From JACRCT01 sp049841135 (GTDB lineage Bacteria; Myxococcota; Myxococcia; Myxococcales; UBA5297), in NCBI GenBank assembly GCA_049841135.1, contig JASGHK010000008.1:1550001-1614000 (forward strand): 64,000 nt of DNA, given 5' to 3'. The translations under genes were made by a program, and so were the position numbers. Under the pieces are notes generated by a model. That model was not told the DNA's origin, searched no databases, and saw nothing but the letters and a program-made list of their open reading frames with translations. Position 1 is the first letter of the stretch; each line of letters begins with the position of its first letter. This document shows, in pieces, positions 29,401 to 36,123 of the stretch.

Positions 29401-30330
29401 TCCTACCGGTTCGCCGCCCGCGCTCCTGGCCGCGCGCCAGTCCACCTGCCCTTCGTCGTCGAGCGGGGCGAGCACCTCGCGCTGGACCTCGAGCTGCCGC
29501 CGTCCTCCAAGGTCCCGGCGGGCTTCGTCTTCGTCCCCGCCGGCCGCTTCCGCTTCGGCAGCGCCGACCCCGAGAGCCTGCGCCGCAACTTCTTCCACGC
29601 CCAGCCTCTGCACACCGCCTCCACCGGAGCCTTCCTCGTCGCCGAGCACGAGACGACCTTCGGCGAGTGGCTCGAGTTCCTCGCGAGCCTGCCGCCGGCC
29701 GAGCGCGAGGAGCGCACGCCGCGGGTGGGCACCGGGGGCTTCCAGGGCTCGCTCTCGCTCAAGCGCCTGCCCTCCGGCGCCTGGGAGCTCCGCCTGCAGC
29801 CGACCACCCAGGCCTACGTGGCCAGGACGGGCGAGCCGCTGCTCTTCAAGGACCGCGCTCGCCCCACGCCGATCGCCTGGGAGGCGATGCCGGTGGTGGG
29901 CATCACCGCCGCCGACGCCGAGGCCTACGCGGGCTGGCTCTCGCGCACCGGGCGGGTCCCGGGCGCGCGGCTGTGCACCGACCACGAGTGGGAGCGCGCC
30001 GCGCGCGGGGCCGACGGCCGCGACTACCCCCACGGCGCCCGGCTCCTCGCCGCGGACGCCAACTTCGATGAGACCTACGGCAAGGTCCCGGCGGCGATGG
30101 GCCCGGACGCCGTCGGCTCGCACCCCGGCTCGCGCAGCCCGTTCGGCCTGGACGACGCCGCCGGCAACGTGTGGGAGTGGGTCGCCTCCTCGGTCGAGGG
30201 CAGCCAGCACGCGGCCCGCGGCGGGAGCTATTACTTCGACGTCAATTCGAGCCGAACCTACAACCGCGAGACCCCCGAGCCCTCCTTCCGCGACACGAGC
30301 GTGGGGCTGCGCCTGTGCGCGAGCCCATGA
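26431..30330 (+). CDS. Ser/Thr kinase - nSTAND1 NTPase - FGE-like fusion protein
   Basis: A 1299-residue signalling protein with four parts. (1) A kinase domain (about 22-330) with GAGAMGQV, VAIK, HRDIKPAN and DFG, interrupted by an Ala/Pro/Glu-rich insert of about 75 residues before GTPAYMAPE. (2) An nSTAND1 ATPase starting NPYRGLHAFE at 358, with Walker A GDSGVGKSS at 398 and Walker B LFVDQLEEL with Asp486. (3) A single helix (about 788-806) and a coiled or beta region. (4) An FGE-sulfatase/EgtB-like C-type-lectin fold (about 1030-1299) with LCTDHEWERAARG, AGNVWEW and RGGSYYF. The two active-site cysteines of true formylglycine-generating enzyme are absent (SYYFDVNSSR instead), so this part is probably a binding module. 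GTG 26431 is 17 bases after the ADYC stop. Confidence 0.9.
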   Translation: MVLNARDGEDPRPYAFPPREFEGYRLQRPIGAGAMGQVWLARDTALDRLVAIKFISSAQPDAEARRRFLVEARAVARLQHPSVVTIHRVGEVDGCPYLVSEFVRGESLDRLACPIPWRRALEIGLEVARGLALAHRQGVLHRDIKPANVIIADDGQVKLLDFGLAKLLEAQGPSREPAAPPAPTAAALPPTAPAAARGAAEPPSSDDETPEIARTLIRVVPPQDEAAQASDSTAREGEERGQEAVVGTPAYMAPEVWRGEPATYASDVYSLGAMLYELCAGAPPHAETSLARLAQVVLALPARPLSEAAPEVDRGFAEVVDRCLLRDPSRRYACGNDVRSALIKLLPEHQGVVVPEGNPYRGLHAFEAEHRGLFFGRDQEIRTILDRLGSESFVLVAGDSGVGKSSLCRAGVLPHLTRWLDTARAWTLATLVPSKHPVAALAAVLAPHLGASEEELEHRLMHEPAAMARKLRLHQGPGKGLVLFVDQLEELVTLCEGVEAHAFAEALAWLAVPAPGVRVLATARGDFLSRLAALAPLTDTLARALFFLRPLTPERVREAIVEPARVAGFSFDSQELVEELAESTASATGGLPLLQFALAKMWDARDKDRKLIPAASLSQMGGVAGALGHHADDVLSRMLPQARRAARGILLALVTSQGTRTRRSEAELVRGEAAAAAALDALVRGRLVVARDTADGAAYEIAHEALIQGWGTLSQWLSSDAGARLLRERLLQAVAEWERLGRSRDALWRERQLSEASSLPRQELASRELAFLLASQRAVRSGRRRRRGALAGAILALLATYGGVQLANRLSLDRRVQTRLSAAREAAGAAAREVTRLAQIRSRAFLQFEAKDPAAEGSWGQALAAADLARDALRRASGELEVALMLDPRRDDARALFADVLSERARMAEERGDATERAESLSRLSLYDLDGSRRRAWDAPGRLSLTLRPADAEVTLERYRPDPGTGALQAERVPFVPTGGAADPTTLPQGSYRFAARAPGRAPVHLPFVVERGEHLALDLELPPSSKVPAGFVFVPAGRFRFGSADPESLRRNFFHAQPLHTASTGAFLVAEHETTFGEWLEFLASLPPAEREERTPRVGTGGFQGSLSLKRLPSGAWELRLQPTTQAYVARTGEPLLFKDRARPTPIAWEAMPVVGITAADAEAYAGWLSRTGRVPGARLCTDHEWERAARGADGRDYPHGARLLAADANFDETYGKVPAAMGPDAVGSHPGSRSPFGLDDAAGNVWEWVASSVEGSQHAARGGSYYFDVNSSRTYNRETPEPSFRDTSVGLRLCASP

Positions 30331-30479
30331 GGCCTTTGCGCCACGCTGGGGTCCCGTGACCCCAGTCGACTCCCGACTCCCGCCTCGAAGAGCCGTCTTC
30401 CGGGGCGGAAGGACACGCCTTTTCGACGGCAGGCTGCTTGCAAACCCTCCGGCCGATTGCGTGACCGTCGAGGGTGGCC

Positions 30480-31451
30480 ATGAAGAGCGCGCGCCAGACC
30501 GAATGGTTCCTCTCACCGGACGAGTCCGCCGCCCGCCCGAAGCCAGAAACCGGCCCCGTCCCCGCCCCGGCAGCTCCGGCCGCGGCCGACCCCGCCTGGC
30601 CCAAGCCTTTCGACTTCGAGCCGGCGGTGGTGGAGAGCGCCCAGCAGGTCCGTCCGCCAGCCCCGGACATGGACGTGCTGGACGACGCGTCGCTGGCGTT
30701 CCCGAACGCTCACCGGCGCTGGCTGGTGCGGACCGCAGCCATCGTGGGCGCCGCGAGCGCCGTCGGCCTGCTGGTGATGATCGACATGTTCGTGCGCACG
30801 CCGGCCATGGCGACCGGGGTCCGCGAGCCCGCGCCCGCTCCTGCCCCTACTCCGGCGCCTTCGCCCCAGCCCGTCGCCGCGATCCCCGCGCCGGCTCCGT
30901 CCGAGCCCGTCGCGGCGGCCGCGCCGGCCGAGAGCGCAGCGGCCGAGCCCGAGGAAGCCCAACCCGAGTCGGCGCAGGCGGAAGCCGCCGCCGAGGACGA
31001 AGCCGCTGCGGCGCCGTCCGAGCCGGAGGAGCCCCAGCAGCGCCGGCTGCCCACCCTGGCGCCGCGCACTCCCGCGGAGCTCAAGGGCAAGATGGCGGCG
31101 CACATGCGCGTGGGCAACCAGCAGCTCAAGGACGGGCTCTTCCGCTGGGCGCGCTGGAACTACCACGAGGCCGTGACACTCGCGCCGAAGGACCCCGACG
31201 CCCACTTCGGCCTGGCGCTCGCCGCCACCGAGCTGTGGCAGGACCGGCAGGCGCGCGCCGAGGTGGACCGGGCGCTCTCGCTCGACCCGCGCCACCCGCT
31301 GGCCCACGTGCTGGCCGGGCACCTCGCCCAGCTGCACGGCGACCGCGCCCGGGCGCGGCAGCACTACGAGCAGTACCTGGCGATCGAGCCGGACGGGCCG
31401 TTCGCGCCGCAGGTCAAGGCGATCCTCTCCGACCCCAGCGCGACCTTCTAG
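30480..31451 (+). CDS. single-pass TPR membrane protein
   Basis: A 323-residue protein. A cytoplasmic Pro/Ala-rich N-terminus is followed by one membrane helix (about 82-102) and a long Pro/Ala/Glu spacer (about 110-195) that should cross the periplasm. Two or three TPR repeats fill the C-terminus (about 205-310: GNQQLKDGLFRWARWNYHEA, then DPDAHFGLALAATELW). ATG 30480 is preferred over the GTG at 30474 because GAGGG sits 6 bases upstream. The topology recalls TonB or periplasmic scaffold proteins, but the role is unknown. It lies 149 bases after the kinase fusion gene. Confidence 0.7.
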   Translation: MKSARQTEWFLSPDESAARPKPETGPVPAPAAPAAADPAWPKPFDFEPAVVESAQQVRPPAPDMDVLDDASLAFPNAHRRWLVRTAAIVGAASAVGLLVMIDMFVRTPAMATGVREPAPAPAPTPAPSPQPVAAIPAPAPSEPVAAAAPAESAAAEPEEAQPESAQAEAAAEDEAAAAPSEPEEPQQRRLPTLAPRTPAELKGKMAAHMRVGNQQLKDGLFRWARWNYHEAVTLAPKDPDAHFGLALAATELWQDRQARAEVDRALSLDPRHPLAHVLAGHLAQLHGDRARARQHYEQYLAIEPDGPFAPQVKAILSDPSATF

Positions 31452-31468
31452 GCCCCTGGAGCACCGGC

Positions 31469-31888
31469 ATGCATCGCGCCATCGGCCTCGGTCTCCTCCT
31501 CGCCGCCAGCTCCGGGGGTTCCGGCTGCGCTTCGTACCGGGTCCGGGCCCCCCTGGCCTCGGACCCCATCGTCGACTGGCACCGCGTGCCGCTGACGGGC
31601 TGGCCCACGGCGCGCGGACCGACTTCGGACGAGGAGGTGGCCAGGGCCATCCACCTGCTCCTCGAAGGACGGCTGGCAGACCTGACCGGCGCCTGCGTGC
31701 TGGGACTGGAGCTGATCGAAGCGGCCGCGAAGATCGCCCCCGACCGGCCGCTGGACTGGGACCGCCGCGAGCATTCGCGGCAGTGCGAAGTGGGCTTCCA
31801 CGCCCGGCGCGAACCGGCTGCGGTCGCCTCCGTCAACACGCTCGACGCGGACGCCTCGGCGGCTTCGTCCGACGCGCCGGTGCCGTAG
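31469..31888 (+). CDS. hypothetical lipoprotein
   Basis: A 139-residue lipoprotein with signal peptide and lipobox G-G-S-G-C. The mature part is mostly helical with a conserved-looking L-A-D-L-T-G-A-C-V-L-G-L-E-L-I-E segment and an Ala/Asp/Ser-rich tail. I recognise no family. The ATG is 17 bases after the TPR gene stop, so the two are probably co-transcribed and the protein may act with it at the envelope. Confidence 0.6.
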   Translation: MHRAIGLGLLLAASSGGSGCASYRVRAPLASDPIVDWHRVPLTGWPTARGPTSDEEVARAIHLLLEGRLADLTGACVLGLELIEAAAKIAPDRPLDWDRREHSRQCEVGFHARREPAAVASVNTLDADASAASSDAPVP

Positions 31889-31993
31889 CGTCCTTCAGGC
31901 GCCCTGCTCCCCGCGGGGCGCGGCTCTCCGAATGATCGAAAGCGGTGGAGGCGGCAACCAAGCCGGTGTTCACGCGCCTTGGAGGTCCGGCCC

Positions 31994-32773
31994 ATGCGCC
32001 CCACGCCCGCCCTGCTCTCATTCGCCTGCTTCGTCCTGCTCTCCGCCTGCGACGGCTACGACCTGGGCCGCACCTGCGTCGGCAGCGTCTGCCAGTGCAC
32101 CACCGTGTCCGAGTGCGACTTCAACGCGATGAACGGCTGCGGCCCGGACAGCAGGGACTGCGTGCTGAGCTGCAACAGCGGAGCGGACTGCAGCGGCGCC
32201 TGCGGCACGAGCTGCACCATGAGCACCAACGACTCGCAGGCGGAGCTGAGGGCCGGCGAGCGCGCCTACCTGAGCTGCAACGGCTCGAGCACCTGCGCCC
32301 TCTCGTTCGGCGCCTCGTCCGCGGTCAGCTGCAACGGGACGAGCTCCTGCAAGCTCACCGCGGACACCGCCTCGTCGGTCAGCTGCAACGGCAAGAGCAG
32401 CTGCACGCTGGACGCAGGCGAGAAGTCGTCCATCAGCTGCAACCAGGAGGCGAACTGCACCTTCACCGCCGCACCGGCGACGCAGGCCAGCTGCAACGGC
32501 TCGGCCACCTGCACCGTGAGCGCCGCGAAGGGCGCGCAGCTGAGCTGCAACGAGAAGGCGAGCTGCCTCTTCACCGCCGAGCCCGACGTCCTGGTCTCCT
32601 GCAACGGCGAAGCGACCTGCCAGATCACCTGCCAGGGCTCTTGCGCCGCTCTGTGCGCCGAGACCAGCCACTGCGAGCTGGCCTGCCCGGGCGACGCCGC
32701 GCCGACAGCCTTCACCGGCGCCACCGGCTGCCGCGTGCCGGCGACGACCACGACCTCCGCCACCGAGGGCTGA
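31994..32773 (+). CDS. lipoprotein with 18-residue cysteine repeats
   Basis: A 259-residue lipoprotein (lipobox L-S-A-C, Cys19). A Cys-rich head contains CQCTTVSECDFNAMNGCG. Residues about 93-215 hold seven tandem 18-residue units of the form S-C-N-G-x-x-x-C-x(10), so the two cysteines of each unit are six residues apart. An 18-residue period made of three hexads is the period of a left-handed beta-helix, which would stack the cysteines into two ladders. A shorter C-x3-C section and a Thr-rich tail follow. No known family is recognised. ATG 31994 follows GGAGG at 31981. Confidence 0.72.
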   Translation: MRPTPALLSFACFVLLSACDGYDLGRTCVGSVCQCTTVSECDFNAMNGCGPDSRDCVLSCNSGADCSGACGTSCTMSTNDSQAELRAGERAYLSCNGSSTCALSFGASSAVSCNGTSSCKLTADTASSVSCNGKSSCTLDAGEKSSISCNQEANCTFTAAPATQASCNGSATCTVSAAKGAQLSCNEKASCLFTAEPDVLVSCNGEATCQITCQGSCAALCAETSHCELACPGDAAPTAFTGATGCRVPATTTTSATEG

Positions 32774-32861
32774 CGAGCGCCCGCCTTTCACGGGTGAGGC
32801 CTTCATCGCCATCGGCGGGTTCGACGCCTCGCGCTATTCTTCCCGGCGCGAGGCTCTCACC

Positions 32862-33470
32862 ATGTTCGACATCACGCGCTTCCATCAGCAGCCGCTCGAC
32901 ACCTGGCTCTCCACGCTCCCCGCCGGCTGGGACTCCTACCCCGACTGTCGGGTCAAGGGGGCGCTGGTGCGGGAGATGATGACCGGCTGCGACGTCGGTC
33001 CCGACCTGCTCGGGAGGCTGCCCGCGCCCGTCGCCGGGCTCTTCCGCAGACCTCCCAATCGCTCCGAGTGGCTCCCCGCGGTTCTCGTCGTCGGCCTGAT
33101 CACCTCGGTCGCCCGCGAGGCGCGCTGGGACGCCCGCCGACTCGAGACCATGGCCCGGGCGTCCACCGAGCGGCTCTCGGCGAAGATCGGCCTGCTGCTG
33201 GCGCTGACCACCCCGGGGATTCTGCTGGTCGTGGCCCGCATGCGCTGGAACCTGGTCTACCGGGGCGTCGGCCTGACCTGGGAGGAGCAGTCCACCAAGG
33301 CCCTGCTCATCCACCTCACGTACCCCGAGCACCTGCTGACCGAGGTCTACGCGCTGGGTCAGGGCTGGGCCCTCGAGCCCGCGCTCGCGGCGACCCGCAT
33401 CGAGGACCTGAAGATGGAGATGGTGGAGTGGACGCCCGCGCGGGCCACCTACCGCGCCACCTGGCGCTGA
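32862..33470 (+). CDS. DUF2378/TIGR02265-like protein (tentative)
   Basis: A 202-residue soluble protein. It lacks a signal peptide, and its end (DLKMEMVEWTPARATYRATW) resembles the C-terminal strand pair of the Myxococcus-expanded DUF2378 (TIGR02265) family of about 200 residues, whose function is unknown. The N-terminal half matches less well, so the assignment is tentative. TATTCT at 32834-32839 is a candidate -10 box. It is followed by a relic of a response-regulator gene on the other strand. Confidence 0.5.
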   Translation: MFDITRFHQQPLDTWLSTLPAGWDSYPDCRVKGALVREMMTGCDVGPDLLGRLPAPVAGLFRRPPNRSEWLPAVLVVGLITSVAREARWDARRLETMARASTERLSAKIGLLLALTTPGILLVVARMRWNLVYRGVGLTWEEQSTKALLIHLTYPEHLLTEVYALGQGWALEPALAATRIEDLKMEMVEWTPARATYRATWR

Positions 33471-33479
33471 CTGCGTCGG

Positions 33480-33622
33480 TCAGTTCCGCCACGCCGCGTC
33501 CAGGCACCCGGGCACCTGGCGCACGAGGTCTGCCGAGGACACCGGCTTGGGCAGGAGCTCCACGCCCTGCTCCAGGACTCCGTCGCGGCTGATGACGTCC
33601 GCGGTGTAGCGCCATCGCCGCG
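33480..33622 (-). pseudogene. relic of a response-regulator receiver domain (C-terminal end)
   Basis: The minus strand reads YTADVISRDGVLEQGVELL and then PKPVSSADLVRQVPGCLDAAW before a TGA at 33480-33482. This is the typical end of a receiver (REC) domain, where the Lys of L-P-K-P is the conserved alpha4-beta5 Lys and a final helix follows. Upstream of about 33622 the frame holds no more REC or kinase sequence, and the rest of the domain, including the phospho-acceptor Asp, is missing. Probably the remnant of a deleted hybrid histidine kinase or regulator gene. Confidence 0.7.
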
Positions 33623-33674
33623 CGACGGCGTCCGTCCCGCCGGGCCCTTGACCGGCCGGCCTCGCATAAGCAAT

Positions 33675-33692
33675 ACCTATGGCTCGATAGGT
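33675..33692. promoter_or_regulatory. small AT-rich inverted repeat upstream of the barrel gene
   Basis: ACCTAT, a 6-base spacer and ATAGGT form a perfect inverted repeat in the AT-richest stretch of the area (about 33662-33710). It could be an operator for the gene at 33799 or a scar from loss of the receiver gene next to it. Confidence 0.3.
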
Positions 33693-33798
33693 CTTCCCAA
33701 TACATGTCGGCGGCGGGAGCAACAGCCGTCTCTTCGACCACGCCTCGGGTCGCTCGCGTGCGAGCGGCCCCTTCGCCCCGGAACACGACGAGGTCCCC

Positions 33799-34857
33799 AT
33801 GGATCGCAGGACACGTTCCCGCTCGGCCTGCCGCTGGCCTCTTGCCTACGCCGTCGCACTCGGCTCGGCGCTGGCTGCATCGCCACTGCGGGCGGAGGAG
33901 CGCGCGGCGGCCCCTGCCTCCGACGCGCCCACCACCCCCGCCCCTTCCGCCGCCGAAGCCCCCGCTCCCGCGGTCGATGCTCCCGCTCCTGCTCCCGTCG
34001 CGGCTGCCCCCGCGCCGTACTCCGTGCCTTGGCAGCTCCGAGGCGCAGGGGCCGTGACGGCGCTGCGATTGGACAGCGCCGTGGCCTTCTACAGAGACGC
34101 GGCCGGCAGCTCCGGCTTGACCTCCGCGACCATGCTCATGGGCTCGTACAAGCTGACCTCCGGCTTCGCGCCGATGGTCCGGCTGGGGCTCGTGACGGAC
34201 CAGGCGCCGGTCGCGGCCGGCGCCGCGTCGAAGACCACCGCCGCCTTCCTCAACCCGGTGCTGGGCGGGACCTACCTCTTCAAGCTGACGCCGGAGCTGC
34301 GTCTTTCGGCCTTCGTCGGCGTGACGCTCCCCATCGGCTCCGGCGGCGGGGGCTGGCCCGCGGCGAAGGCCCCGGCCGAGTACCAGGCGCAAGCCGCCGG
34401 CGTCTGGGCCCGCTCGGCGATGGACAACGCCATGTTCGCCGTCAACTACCTCGGCGTGACCCCCGGGCTCTCGCTCGCCTTCGTGAAGTGGGGCTTCACG
34501 GCCCAGCTCGAGGCCACCGTCATCGTCCTCGGGCGCGTTCGCGGCGATCCGGCGCAGGAGAAGGACGACTCGCGCGTCAACCTCACCGGCGGGCTGCACC
34601 TGGGCTACTTCATCATTCCCCAGCTCTCCATCGGCGCGGAGGTCCGCATGCAGCGCTGGCTCTCTACGCCGGCAGCGCTGGCCAAGGACCCGAGCAAGCT
34701 CCAGACCGTCACCTTTGCCGCCGGGCCCCGCGGGCACTTCCAGCTCGCCCCGTCGGTGTTCATCCGCCCGGGCCTCTCCTACTCGCGAGCCTTCGACGCG
34801 CCAATGGCGCGCTCCGACCACCAGATCCTCCAGATCGACGTGCCGGTCTTCTTCTAG
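33799..34857 (+). CDS. outer-membrane beta-barrel protein
   Basis: A 352-residue exported protein. A signal peptide (about 1-32) is followed by a Pro/Ala spacer (about 35-72) and then a region of alternating hydrophobic residues (for example LRLSAFVGVTLPIG, GFTAQLEATVIVLGRV) typical of beta strands, ending in an aromatic residue (VPVFF) as expected of a barrel inserted by the BAM complex. I recognise no specific porin family. The gene is convergent with the next one. Confidence 0.68.
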   Translation: MDRRTRSRSACRWPLAYAVALGSALAASPLRAEERAAAPASDAPTTPAPSAAEAPAPAVDAPAPAPVAAAPAPYSVPWQLRGAGAVTALRLDSAVAFYRDAAGSSGLTSATMLMGSYKLTSGFAPMVRLGLVTDQAPVAAGAASKTTAAFLNPVLGGTYLFKLTPELRLSAFVGVTLPIGSGGGGWPAAKAPAEYQAQAAGVWARSAMDNAMFAVNYLGVTPGLSLAFVKWGFTAQLEATVIVLGRVRGDPAQEKDDSRVNLTGGLHLGYFIIPQLSIGAEVRMQRWLSTPAALAKDPSKLQTVTFAAGPRGHFQLAPSVFIRPGLSYSRAFDAPMARSDHQILQIDVPVFF

Positions 34858-34977
34858 CTCGCGTGGAGCATGGTCCTCGTCGCCGCCAGGAGGAGGCCGC
34901 GCGCGGTCTGCCGCGGCTGACTCCCGCGACGCGGGGACGCTCGGGGTCGCGCGGGCCCTGCGAGGACCGCTCGACCG

Positions 34978-36000
34978 TCACTTCGCCAGGATGGTGAACC
35001 CGCCCACCGTGCAGGACGCGACCGCTTCGTCGACGCTCGTGCTGCTCTCGTCGAAGACGCGGATGGTCATCAGGTCGGCGTCGGCGACGAACTCGATCGC
35101 GCTCTCCTCGTCCTCCCCGATGCCCGCGCTCAGCCCGCGCGACGGCTGGTCGCCGAACTGGACTCGGAAGTCGATGCCGAAGACCGACTCGTGTGGATCG
35201 ATCGGCTTGGCCATCGTGGTGCCGCCGCAGCGGGTCGGGCGCAGGCGCGGCTTGCGCTCGCAGCGCCCGTGGGCCTTGAGGACGTAGGTCTGCCCCTTCA
35301 CCAGCTTCGCCATGAATCTCTGGTCACCGTGCCGCGCGATGGCTGCCGGGAAGGAGAAGACCACCGCGCCGGGCGTTTGACGGCGAGCCGTCGCCGGGGA
35401 CGTGGGCGTCGCGTCCTCGGTTGGCGCGGGAGAGGTCGGAGGCTTGCGTGCGACGTCGGCCCCCTTGCTCTTCTTGATCTGCTCCTCCATGAACTTCTGG
35501 AACAGCGGCGTGGCCGCCTTGACCGCCGCAGGCTCGGCGGTGATCTGCAGGAGCAGGCGGTAGGCCTCCTCGTCGGCGCCCTGCTCCAGCGCCAGCTTCG
35601 CGCGCAGCAGCCAGGCCGCCGGCGCGGCCTTCGGAGGCTGCGCTTGAATCACCACGTCGAGCAGCCGGATCGCCTCGCCCTTCTCGCCCACCGCGGCCAG
35701 CCCCTCGGCGTGCGAGGCGACGACCTCGGCATCGCCAGGGGCCAGCTTCAGCGCCAGCGCCGAGAATCCCAGCGCCATGGCTGCGTCACCTGCCCGGCAG
35801 GAGTTGGCGCCCTGGGCCAGCGCGCGCGCCGCCTTGAGGCTTGCCTCCGCGGGCGGGCTGGGCACCTCGACCTTCGAGAGAAGCTCGAACGCCTCGTCGC
35901 ACCGGCCCTTGGCGAGCTGCTGCACGAGCGAGTCGAGTGCGCTGGGCGCCGGTGCCGCGGCGCAGAGCGCGACCGAGATGAGGATGCCTGTGGGTGACAT
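34978..36000 (-). CDS. secreted TPR-containing protein
   Basis: A 340-residue exported protein. A signal peptide (about 1-19) is followed by a TPR-like helical domain (about 20-170) with a Lys/Thr/Pro linker (about 180-205). A C-terminal beta domain (about 208-340) ends in ASCTVGGFTILAK. It has three cysteines in the C-terminal domain. The family is unknown. A TACACT box (plus 36029-36034) and GGAGGGG site precede the ATG, so transcription is probably independent. Confidence 0.62.
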   Translation of the reverse strand: MSPTGILISVALCAAAPAPSALDSLVQQLAKGRCDEAFELLSKVEVPSPPAEASLKAARALAQGANSCRAGDAAMALGFSALALKLAPGDAEVVASHAEGLAAVGEKGEAIRLLDVVIQAQPPKAAPAAWLLRAKLALEQGADEEAYRLLLQITAEPAAVKAATPLFQKFMEEQIKKSKGADVARKPPTSPAPTEDATPTSPATARRQTPGAVVFSFPAAIARHGDQRFMAKLVKGQTYVLKAHGRCERKPRLRPTRCGGTTMAKPIDPHESVFGIDFRVQFGDQPSRGLSAGIGEDEESAIEFVADADLMTIRVFDESSTSVDEAVASCTVGGFTILAK

Positions 36001-36123
36001 GGCCCCTCCGGGCTGCGTGAGGCGGGACAGTGTACGCGAAGGCGTCGCACCCGGGTGCGTTGGGCCTCGCCTCGGACCTGAATCTCGCGATGGCGTCTCC
36101 GTGGAGGAGCCGCTGGGCCTGCG

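Noticed and set aside
29500..30330. A diversity-generating retroelement using the C-type-lectin-like FGE domain as target
   Set aside because: FGE-fold domains are known retroelement targets, but no reverse transcriptase, template repeat or adenine-rich variable repeat is seen in the window.
26209..30516. A 1435-codon open frame antisense to the kinase fusion
   Set aside because: In very GC-rich DNA, antisense frames of this length are common. The sense frame has complete kinase, STAND and FGE motifs; the antisense product has low complexity and no domain.
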